Below are positions 43,194 to 49,996 of a DNA stretch of 49,996 nucleotides, piece after piece. The DNA is taken from NCBI GenBank assembly GCA_016209275.1, contig JACQWM010000028.1, positions 1 through 49,996 on the forward strand, in the 5' to 3' direction. Each line of letters starts with the position of its first letter. The stretch's first letter is position 1. The translations under genes and the position numbers were made by a program. The notes beneath the pieces are model-generated. The model worked only from the letters and a program-made list of their open reading frames with translations. It searched no databases and was not told where the DNA came from. The DNA comes from Candidatus Omnitrophota bacterium (GTDB lineage Bacteria > Omnitrophota > Gorgyraeia > Aquiviventales > Aquiviventaceae).

Positions 43194-44031
43194 AATGCAA
43201 ACCATCGCGTATTTGGGTCCTGAGCAGACGAACACGCACCTCGCCGCCAAGGCCCGCTTCAGAGCGCGAGCCCGGTATCTTCATGCGGCGACGATCGATG
43301 ATGTGTTCCATCTGGTCGAGCGCCGGCAGGCCGACTACGGGGTCGTGCCTGTTGAGAATTCTTTGGAGGGGTCGGTCGCGCACACCCTGGATCGGTTTAT
43401 CGATTTCGTGGATACGCCCGTGCGGATTCATGGAGAAGCCGAGCTCCTGGTCCATCACGCGCTCATCACAGCACCCAAGGCATCGCTCTCGCAGATTCGC
43501 ACGGTCTACTCGCATCCTCAGGCGCTGGCGCAATGCCGTCGATGGCTCGATCATCATTTGCCGCGTGTGGCGCGCACGGAGACGAGCTCAACCGCCGATG
43601 CCGTCTGGATGCTCGTGCAGTTGCCAGCAGCACAGCGCCATGCGGTCGCCGCGATCGGCCGGGAGGAGCTCGCGCGCGAGCATCGGTTGCGCGCCATGCC
43701 GATTCCGGATGAGCGGGAGAACAAAACACGATTTCTCATTCTGGGTTTAGGCGAGCCAAAGCGCGGCCGCCGTAACAAGACGTCGATCCTCTTTGCGCTG
43801 AAGGATAAGCCGGGGGCCTTGCATGATGCGCTCGTGCCATTCAAGCACAACCGTATCAACCTGACGAAGATCGAGTCGAGGCCCTCGAAGCGCAAGGCCT
43901 GGGAGTATCTCTTTTTCATCGACGTCGACGGCCACATGAGCGAGCCGCGCCTGAAGAAAGCGCTGATAGCTTTAGAACGTTCGACGTCGTTACTTCGCAT
44001 TTTAGGATCGTATCCAGTGACCAATAAATGA
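43183..44031 (+). CDS. pheA: Prephenate dehydratase
   Basis: 282 residues from GTG 43183; ATG 43195 is an alternative. The catalytic domain starts TIAYLGPEQTNTHLAA and includes VVPVENSLEGSVAHTLD, the HHAL segment and ENKTRFLIL with the catalytic threonine. The regulatory ACT domain follows (TSILFALKDKPGALHDAL to KIESRPSKRKAWEYLFFIDV), which in the family binds phenylalanine. It converts prephenate to phenylpyruvate. The opening GPEQTNT differs from the usual GPEGTFS. Confidence 0.93.
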   Translation: MSEGMQTIAYLGPEQTNTHLAAKARFRARARYLHAATIDDVFHLVERRQADYGVVPVENSLEGSVAHTLDRFIDFVDTPVRIHGEAELLVHHALITAPKASLSQIRTVYSHPQALAQCRRWLDHHLPRVARTETSSTADAVWMLVQLPAAQRHAVAAIGREELAREHRLRAMPIPDERENKTRFLILGLGEPKRGRRNKTSILFALKDKPGALHDALVPFKHNRINLTKIESRPSKRKAWEYLFFIDVDGHMSEPRLKKALIALERSTSLLRILGSYPVTNK

Positions 44032-44057
44032 CCAATAATCTGTGTAATCCGCATCAA

Positions 44058-45146
44058 ATGATTGATACACGAGCGCGGGCGACGATTCGGAATTTGACGG
44101 CCTATCGGCCGGGCAAACCGATTGAGGAGGTCAAGCGAGAGCTCAAACTCTCCTCGGTCATCAAGCTGGCCTCCAATGAGAACGCGCTGGGGCCCTCGCC
44201 CAAAGCCGTGGCGGCCGCGCAGAAAGCCCTCAAGGATCTGCACCGGTATCCTGAGTCGACCTGCCCGCTGCTGCGCGCGAAACTGGCGAAGAAACTGCAT
44301 GTCGATCCCTCAGCGCTGATCTTCGGCAACGGCTCGGATGAGCTCATCGTCCTCGCGCTACGGGCGTTTGTCGATCCGGGGGATGGCGTGGTGGTGGCGG
44401 CTCCAACCTTCCTGATCTACGAGCTGCAGGCCAAGGCCTGCGGGGCCAAGGTCGTGGTCGTGCCCTTGACGAATTATCGCTATGATCTTCCGGCGATGCG
44501 AGCACGGATCACCGCGGATACGAAACTCGTCTTTATCGCCAATCCGGATAACCCCACCGGCACCTATGTCACACGGCAGGAGGTGCTGGCCTTTGTGCGC
44601 GATCTGCCGCGCCATGTCCTGGTGTTCATGGATGAGGCGTACTATGAGTTTGCGGATGCGCCGGATTATCCGCAGACGATTCCGCTGATTGAGCAGCATC
44701 CGCTCATCGTGACGCGGACGTTCTCAAAGGCGTATGGACTCGCTGGGCTGCGCATCGGCTATGGGATCGCGGAGCCAGCGGTGGTTGCGGCCATGGACGC
44801 CGTGCGCGAGCCATTTAATGTCAACTCGCTCGCCCAGGCCGCTGCGGTGGCAGCGCTTGATGATACAGCGTTTCTTGCCAAGACGCGCAAGCTCGTCGCT
44901 GACGGCAAGCGCTATCTGCTCAGAGAATGTGATCAGCTGAAGATCCGCTCGATTCCGAGCGCGACGAACTTTATCCTGCTAAAGCTTGGCCCGCGCGCGC
45001 CGGAGATTGCGCACGCCCTGTTGCAGCGCGGCGTGATCGTCCGCGAAATGAGCGGCTGGAAACTGACCGGGTGTCTTCGGATCACAATCGGCACGCCCGC
45101 TGAGAATCGAAAATTTATTCAGGAATTACGCCAGTGTTTACGTTAG
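44058..45146 (+). CDS. hisC: Histidinol-phosphate aminotransferase-family enzyme
   Basis: 362 residues from ATG 44058; ATG 44028, overlapping the pheA stop, would add ten repeat-like residues. IKLASNENALGPSPKAV, FGNGSDELIVLALRAF, NPDNPTGTYVT and RTFSKAYGLAGLRIGYGIA with the PLP lysine match HisC. The family also transaminates phenylpyruvate and hydroxyphenylpyruvate. Its place between pheA and the DAHP synthase suggests it serves the aromatic pathway too. Confidence 0.93.
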   Translation: MIDTRARATIRNLTAYRPGKPIEEVKRELKLSSVIKLASNENALGPSPKAVAAAQKALKDLHRYPESTCPLLRAKLAKKLHVDPSALIFGNGSDELIVLALRAFVDPGDGVVVAAPTFLIYELQAKACGAKVVVVPLTNYRYDLPAMRARITADTKLVFIANPDNPTGTYVTRQEVLAFVRDLPRHVLVFMDEAYYEFADAPDYPQTIPLIEQHPLIVTRTFSKAYGLAGLRIGYGIAEPAVVAAMDAVREPFNVNSLAQAAAVAALDDTAFLAKTRKLVADGKRYLLRECDQLKIRSIPSATNFILLKLGPRAPEIAHALLQRGVIVREMSGWKLTGCLRITIGTPAENRKFIQELRQCLR

Positions 45147-45170
45147 TCGGCGCAGGATAAGGAGGGTGTC

Positions 45171-46187
45171 ATGATTATCGTCTTAAAACCGGATGCAACG
45201 AAGAAACAGATCAATCATGTGATTGAGCGCATCAAGGCGCTTGGCCTCAAGCCCATGGTGTCCCAGGGCACCGAGCGCACCATCATCGGCGTCATCGGGC
45301 CGGAGGATCAGCTGCGCGTGCAGCCGCTGGAAGTGATCCCCGGCGTTGAGAAAGTGATGCCGGTGCTCAAGCCCTACAAGCTGGTCTCGCGGGAATTCAA
45401 GCCTGAGGCCAGCGTCATCGACGTAGGCGGCGATGTCAAAATCGGGGGCAAAGAAGTGGTGATCATGGCCGGGCCGTGTTCGGTGGAAAACCGGCAAATG
45501 CTGCAGGAGGTGGCGAAGGCGGTGAAGCACGGCGGCGCCAAAATTCTCCGCGGCGGAGCATTTAAACCGCGCACCTCGCCATATTCCTTCCAGGGGCTCG
45601 GCGAAGAAGGGCTGAAGCTGCTGCGCGAGGCGGCCCATGAGACCGGCCTGCGCGTGGTGACGGAGTTGCTCGATACGCGCGATTTGCCGCTGGTCGAGGA
45701 ATACTCCGATATGATCCAGATCGGCGCTCGCAACATGCAGAACTTTGAGCTGCTGAAAGACGTGGGGCAGTCCAAGAAGCCGGTGCTGCTCAAGCGGGGT
45801 TTATCTGCGACGATCAATGAGTTTCTGCTGGCGGCGGAGTATATCTTAAGCCAGGGGAATTTCAACGTGATCCTGTGCGAGCGCGGCATCCGGACGTTTG
45901 AGACCGCCACGCGCTTTACGCTGGACTTGAACGCCGTGCCGGTCATCAAGAGCTTGTCGCACTTGCCGATCGTGGTGGATCCGAGCCATAGCACCGGCAC
46001 GTGGGAATATGTCGGACCGATGGCCAAGGCCGCCATCGCCGCCGGCGCGGATGGGCTGATCATCGAAGTGCATCCGAATCCGGAAGTCGCACTTTCGGAC
46101 GGGCCCCAGTCGCTGCTGCCCAAGAAGTTTGCTGCGCTCGTGACAGAAATTCGCAAAGTCGCCAAAGCGGTGGGTCGGACATTATGA
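45171..46187 (+). CDS. aroF: DAHP synthase, type I-beta with N-terminal ferredoxin-like regulatory domain
   Basis: 338 residues. Residues 1-70 are the ferredoxin-like regulatory domain ([20 protein letters not shown]). The barrel has [49 protein letters not shown] and [16 protein letters not shown]. This is the Thermotoga-like form, in which tyrosine or phenylalanine usually bind the N-terminal domain. It catalyses the first step of aromatic synthesis. AAGGAGGG precedes the ATG. Confidence 0.95.
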   Translation: MIIVLKPDATKKQINHVIERIKALGLKPMVSQGTERTIIGVIGPEDQLRVQPLEVIPGVEKVMPVLKPYKLVSREFKPEASVIDVGGDVKIGGKEVVIMAGPCSVENRQMLQEVAKAVKHGGAKILRGGAFKPRTSPYSFQGLGEEGLKLLREAAHETGLRVVTELLDTRDLPLVEEYSDMIQIGARNMQNFELLKDVGQSKKPVLLKRGLSATINEFLLAAEYILSQGNFNVILCERGIRTFETATRFTLDLNAVPVIKSLSHLPIVVDPSHSTGTWEYVGPMAKAAIAAGADGLIIEVHPNPEVALSDGPQSLLPKKFAALVTEIRKVAKAVGRTL

Positions 46188-46315
46188 CGAAACGGCGACC
46201 CATGACACACGACGCATGCCCCATGACTAAAACAAAAACATATTTGGTCGTGTGTCATGTGTCTTGTGTCATATGTCATATGTCATGCGTCATGGGTCAT
46301 GAATCGTGGGTCGCA
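46186..46315 (+). repeat. 7-bp inverted-pair repeat element (CATGACA family), copy 3
   Basis: It starts at the aroF stop with GACGAAACGGCGACCC. Left arm: ATGACACACGACGCATGCCC and following. The longer right arm, 46247-46315, is nearly ten GTCATGN units ending GGGTCGC. It ends 11 bases before tyrA. Confidence 0.88.
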
Positions 46316-46326
46316 TTAATCGATCA

Positions 46327-47169
46327 ATGACACACTTTAAGCAAGTCACGATCGTAGGACTTGGACTCATGGGCGGGTCGCTCGGCATGGCGATTCGCAA
46401 GAAACGGCTTGCCCATGAGGTCGTTGGTTGGAGTCGTAAACCCGCAACACTTCGCCAGGCCAAAGCCTCCGGTGCAGTCACCTGGGGTACGACCGACCTG
46501 CGCAAGGCGGTGGCCGATGCCGACCTGGTCGTCCTGGCCACACCGGTCGATGTGATGCTCCCGCTCGGCCCGCGGATCGCACGATCCATGAAGCCAGGCA
46601 GCATCCTCACTGATGTCGGCAGCACCAAAGAGGCGATCGTGCATGCGCTGGAGCGCGCGCGGCGCCGCGGCGTGGCGTTTGTCGGAGCACACCCCCTGGC
46701 CGGCTCCGAGCGGCGCGGGATTCGGGCGGTTCAAAAGAATCTTTACGATGGCTCACTGTGCATTGTGACCACAACCCGACGCACGAATCGAGCCGCGTTA
46801 GCTCGTGTCCGGCGGTTCTGGGCCGCGATCGCCGATCGAGTGATCATGATGGATCCCGCGCGCCACGATCAGCTGCTGGCCGAAGTCAGTCACGTGCCGC
46901 ATGTGATGGCCTTCTGCCTCATGGCCGCCACCGAGCCCAAGGCCTTAGCCATCGCGCCTCGCAGTTTTCTCGACGGCACGCGCGTCGCCAAAAGCGATCC
47001 GGCTTTGTGGGAGGCGATCTTTTTGACGAACCGCGGCCAGATCACCGCGGCCATGCGGCGATTCGAGCGGACGTGGCAGCAGCTGCGCAAGCACCTCGCC
47101 TGGAGCGATCGTCCGGCCCTGCGCCGATTGCTGCGCGCAGCAAAAGCCAAACGTGATGCCCTTGACTAG
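46327..47169 (+). CDS. tyrA: Prephenate dehydrogenase
   Basis: 280 residues. VTIVGLGLMGGSLGMAIRKK is the NAD-binding loop, LVVLATPVDVMLPL and GSILTDVGSTKEAIVHAL follow, FVGAHPLAGSERRGI carries the catalytic histidine and EVSHVPHVMAFCL the second conserved helix. It makes 4-hydroxyphenylpyruvate from prephenate. AroA (EPSP synthase), which in many bacteria lies between tyrA and cmk, is not here. Confidence 0.93.
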   Translation: MTHFKQVTIVGLGLMGGSLGMAIRKKRLAHEVVGWSRKPATLRQAKASGAVTWGTTDLRKAVADADLVVLATPVDVMLPLGPRIARSMKPGSILTDVGSTKEAIVHALERARRRGVAFVGAHPLAGSERRGIRAVQKNLYDGSLCIVTTTRRTNRAALARVRRFWAAIADRVIMMDPARHDQLLAEVSHVPHVMAFCLMAATEPKALAIAPRSFLDGTRVAKSDPALWEAIFLTNRGQITAAMRRFERTWQQLRKHLAWSDRPALRRLLRAAKAKRDALD

Positions 47170-47845
47170 GCCACTGGTGGTGACCATCGACGGTCCGGCC
47201 GGCGTGGGGAAGAGCACGGTGGCAAGATTGCTAGCCAAGCGGCTGGGGTTGCTCTATTTGGATACCGGTGCGACCTACCGATCGCTGGCCTACGCGGCCC
47301 TGCATGCCGATTTGAATCCCATCACGGACGCCAAGCAGGTCGCACGGTTGGCTAAGGCCCTTCCGCTTCGGCTGCGGCAAGATCCTGACGTCGGCTTGCG
47401 CGTCTTCTTGCGCGGGCACGACATCACCACGAAGATCCGGACGGAAGAAGTGACCGAGGCCGCCGCCCAAGTCTCCCAGGAGCCGGCGGTCCGTTCCGCC
47501 ATGGTGGCGTTGCAGCGTCGGCTCGCGAACCACCAAGGCATGGTTGTTGAAGGCCGCGATACCGGCTCGGTGGTGTTTCCTCAGGCACCGCACAAGTTTT
47601 TCCTCAACGCGGATCCGGCCGTCCGGGCTCGGCGGCGCCAATCAGAGCTGGCCCGTCTCTACGGGACCAAGCCGCCCATGATCCAAGTGAAGGAGCAGCT
47701 GCATTTCCGCGATCATCTGGATCGCAATCGCCGCGTGGGCCCGCTCGTGAAGCCGCGGGGGGCCGTGACGATCGATACGACCCGCCTGACGATTGCCCAA
47801 GTGATCCGGGCAATGCTCCGGCATATCGCGCATCCCCGCGCATGA
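47156..47845 (+). CDS. cmk: Cytidylate kinase
   Basis: 229 residues. The P-loop is IDGPAGVGKSTVARLLAKRLG, followed by YLDTGATYRSLAYAA (the usual M of the GAMYR motif is T here), the FLRGHDIT segment and VVEGRDTGSVVFPQA. It phosphorylates CMP and dCMP. It overlaps tyrA by 14 bases and plsC by four. Confidence 0.94.
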   Translation: MPLTRPLVVTIDGPAGVGKSTVARLLAKRLGLLYLDTGATYRSLAYAALHADLNPITDAKQVARLAKALPLRLRQDPDVGLRVFLRGHDITTKIRTEEVTEAAAQVSQEPAVRSAMVALQRRLANHQGMVVEGRDTGSVVFPQAPHKFFLNADPAVRARRRQSELARLYGTKPPMIQVKEQLHFRDHLDRNRRVGPLVKPRGAVTIDTTRLTIAQVIRAMLRHIAHPRA

Positions 47846-48504
47846 CGGTCGCACAGGCCGTCCCGTATCAGCTCAGCCGGCTCCTGCTGTGGCTGGTGTT
47901 TCGCGGCGCCTACGGCCTGTCCGTCCGCGGGCAGCGCCATGTGCCGAGGCGTGGTCCGTGCATCCTCGCCGGCAATCATGTCAGCTATCTCGATCCGCCG
48001 CTGCTGGGGGTGGCGTGCCCGCGCCCCATCGATTTTATGGCGCGCTCCAGCCTCTTTGCGAAGCCGTTGTTGGGCGCGTATCTGCGCTCCATTGGGGCGG
48101 TGCCGTTGCGGCGCGGGGAAGCGGATCTGGGCGCGCTGCGCGCGGCCATCGTCAAGCTCCGCCGAGGAGGCGTCGTGGCGATCTTTCCGGAAGGCACTCG
48201 CCAGCTCTCAGGCCGGTTAGGCCAGGCCAAGCGCGGTGTTGGCCTGCTGGCCATGGCGGCGAAAGCCCCGATTGTTCCGGCGGTGGTGCAGGGCACCTTT
48301 GAGGCGATGGGGCCGACGGGGCCGCTGCGCCTGCGACGCTCAAAAATTTCCGTTGCGTTCGGCCCGCCGATCCCCTATACTCTTGGGTCTACGGTTTCCG
48401 GGGCCTCTCGCAATGCCCACCAACAGCTTGCGGAGGCCGTGACAACGGCGTGGCGCCAACTGGCCGCCCAGTTGAGCAGCCCAACAACCCTCAAGACGAG
48501 ATGA
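47842..48504 (+). CDS. plsC: 1-acyl-glycerol-3-phosphate acyltransferase family protein
   Basis: 220 residues. The acyltransferase block I is LAGNHVSYLDPPLL (NH-x4-D) near residue 43; PLRRGEADLGALR and FPEGTRQLSG are blocks II and III. An N-terminal hydrophobic helix probably anchors it in the membrane. It adds the second acyl chain to make phosphatidate, the substrate of CdsA. The cmk-plsC-rpsA order is widespread. Confidence 0.92.
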   Translation: MTVAQAVPYQLSRLLLWLVFRGAYGLSVRGQRHVPRRGPCILAGNHVSYLDPPLLGVACPRPIDFMARSSLFAKPLLGAYLRSIGAVPLRRGEADLGALRAAIVKLRRGGVVAIFPEGTRQLSGRLGQAKRGVGLLAMAAKAPIVPAVVQGTFEAMGPTGPLRLRRSKISVAFGPPIPYTLGSTVSGASRNAHQQLAEAVTTAWRQLAAQLSSPTTLKTR

Positions 48505-49996
48505 TGACCGAGGAAACAACCGAAACGCTCTCCGATCTCTACGCGCAGAGCATGCGCTCCATCGCCGAAGGGCAGATCGTCAAGGGCCGCATCATCGCGG
48601 TCAACCCTGCGGACGTGGTGGTGGACATCGGCTTTAAGTCCGAAGGCTCGATCAACCGGCTCGAGTTCTCCGATCCCCAGAGCCTGAAAGTCGGCGATGA
48701 GGTCGAAGTGCTAGTGGAGAAGATCGAGGATGAGCAGGGCATGGTCATCCTCTCCAAGCACAAGGCCGACCGGCAGAAGGGCTGGGAGCGGATCGTCAAC
48801 AACTGCAAGGAAGGCGACATCATCGACGGCCGGCCCCTCCGTAAGGTCAAAGGCGGGCTCATGGTGGATATCGGCATCGAGGCGTTCATGCCGGCCTCCC
48901 TCGCCTCCCTGAAAGGCTACGCGAATCTGGATTCCCTCGTCGGCCAGGGCCTGAAGTTCATCATCATCAAGATCAGCCGCTCCCGCAAAAACATCGTCGT
49001 GTCCCACCGCGATTACCTCCTCAAAGAGAAAACGCAGATCCGCCAGAAGCTCATCGAGTCGCTGACCGTCAGCGAACGCCGCGCCGGCACCGTGAAGAAC
49101 CTGACCGATTTCGGCGCGTTCATCGATTTGGGCGGCATCGACGGCCTGCTGCACATCGGCGACATTTCCTGGGGGCGCATCGGCCACCCCTCCGAGGTCC
49201 TTTCGGTCGGCCAGAAGCTGGACGTGATCGTGCTGGCCATTGACCGGCAGGCCAACAAGGTGTCCTTGGGGCTGAAGCAGCTCTTTCCGAGCCCCTGGCA
49301 GCACGCCGAGGAAAAATATCCCGTCAATACGAAAATCAAGGGGAAAGTGGTAAACCTCGTGCCCTACGGCGCCTTCGTTGAGGTGGAGCCAGGCATCGAA
49401 GGCCTCGTGCACATCTCGGAGCTGTCCTGGTCCAAGCGCGTCAATCATCCCTCCGAGCTGTTGCAGGTGGGGCAGGAAATCGAAGCGGTGGTGCTGGCGG
49501 TTGACGCCAAGAACCAGCGGCTCTCGCTGGGGATGCGCCAGGCCGCCGGCGATCCGTGGCAGACCGCGGCCGAGAAATACAAGCCGCAGGCCGTGGTCAT
49601 GGGCCGGGTGCGGCAGCTCACCGATTATGGCGCATTCATTGAGTTGGAAGACGGCCTTGAAGGCATGCTGCACAATGAAGATATTTCCTGGACCCGCAAG
49701 ATCAACCACCCCTCCGAGGTCCTCAAGAAGGGCAAGATGGTCGAAGTGATGGTTGTCACCTGCGAGCCGGACAACCACCGGATTACGCTTGGCATGAAGC
49801 AGATGATGTCGGATCCCTGGCCGCAGCTGATTCAGCAATTCCAGCTCGGTTCATCGGTGGAAGGCACGGTGACGAAGGTCGCCGGTTTCGGACTGTTCGT
49901 GGAAATCGCGAAAGATGTGGAAGGGCTCATGCATCTCTCCGAGCTTGAGCTGGGACAGAACGAGAAAGTGGAAGAGCGCTACAAAGTCGGCACCAA
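48504..49996 (+). CDS. rpsA: 30S ribosomal protein S1, N-terminal part
   Basis: 497 complete codons are visible before the window ends. Repeated S1 OB-fold domains are seen: GQIVKGRIIAVNPADVVVDI, GDIIDGRPLRKVKGGLMVDI, RAGTVKNLTDFGAFIDLGGI, KGKVVNLVPYGAFVEVEPGI, GRVRQLTDYGAFIELEDGL and GTVTKVAGFGLFVEIAKDV, six in all. Repeats 3 to 5 have the GLLHI/GLVHI-type edge strand followed by a DISW or ELSW and HPSE pattern. It binds mRNA during initiation. ATG 48501 is an alternative start; both overlap the plsC stop. Confidence 0.96.
   Translation, partial: MTEETTETLSDLYAQSMRSIAEGQIVKGRIIAVNPADVVVDIGFKSEGSINRLEFSDPQSLKVGDEVEVLVEKIEDEQGMVILSKHKADRQKGWERIVNNCKEGDIIDGRPLRKVKGGLMVDIGIEAFMPASLASLKGYANLDSLVGQGLKFIIIKISRSRKNIVVSHRDYLLKEKTQIRQKLIESLTVSERRAGTVKNLTDFGAFIDLGGIDGLLHIGDISWGRIGHPSEVLSVGQKLDVIVLAIDRQANKVSLGLKQLFPSPWQHAEEKYPVNTKIKGKVVNLVPYGAFVEVEPGIEGLVHISELSWSKRVNHPSELLQVGQEIEAVVLAVDAKNQRLSLGMRQAAGDPWQTAAEKYKPQAVVMGRVRQLTDYGAFIELEDGLEGMLHNEDISWTRKINHPSEVLKKGKMVEVMVVTCEPDNHRITLGMKQMMSDPWPQLIQQFQLGSSVEGTVTKVAGFGLFVEIAKDVEGLMHLSELELGQNEKVEERYKVGT

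Overview
This is a gene-dense, GC-rich stretch of a bacterial chromosome. All genes are read on the + strand, many with ATGA or longer overlaps. It encodes KDO and heptose synthesis, lipopolysaccharide transport, a Pal/OmpA-type lipoprotein and RseP, so the organism is a diderm. The gene order (hldA-kdsB-pyrG-kdsA-kpsF-kdsC-lpt; uppS-cdsA-dxr-rseP-ispG; scpA-scpB-aroQ-pheA-hisC-aroF-tyrA-cmk-plsC-rpsA) and a secreted protein with an EITLTTYYPSPRGVY segment suggest an uncultured PVC-like lineage such as Candidatus Omnitrophota. That placement is inference from recall, not a database result.

Layout. 1-1363: the end of an arsenate-reductase-type protein and a PiT phosphate transporter. 1417-7947: a trehalose and osmotic-stress operon with a membrane-anchored OtsA, OtsB, a small MscS-like membrane protein, a DUF5752-type protein, a TreT-type trehalose synthase and an SDR. 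7962-16018: a small membrane protein, a conserved unknown gene, then heptose kinase, KdsB joined to a TPR protein, CTP synthase, KdsA, KpsF/KdsD and KdsC. 16018-18122: an accessory island with an excisionase-like HTH protein, a GEMM (cyclic-dinucleotide) riboswitch with terminator, the surface protein it probably controls, and a MazEF-type toxin-antitoxin pair. 18186-22568: an LpxL-type acyltransferase joined to LptC/LptA, LptB, a trigger factor without its PPIase domain, and ClpP. 22678-27918: class V aminotransferase, SerA, PurA, an OmpA-family lipoprotein and a coiled-coil membrane protein. 27971-33008: isoprenoid and phospholipid genes. 33045-34077: an HEPN-MNT toxin-antitoxin pair behind a 46-bp perfect palindrome. 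34093-39954: ProRS, RimP, NusA, IF-2. 39960-49996: a secreted unknown, TrpRS, ScpAB, aromatic amino-acid genes, Cmk, PlsC and the start of ribosomal protein S1.

The most striking signal is not a gene. Gene junctions, and a few surface loops inside essential enzymes, carry short arrays of 7- or 8-bp units from several unrelated unit families. Several arrays come as inverted pairs that would fold into long hairpins. They supply stop codons, N- and C-terminal tails and in-frame inserts, and twice they join two genes into one open reading frame whose second half begins with its own export signal. A separate 38-bp palindrome occurs four times between genes. Together these look like small dispersed repeat elements that settle at gene ends and reshape reading frames.
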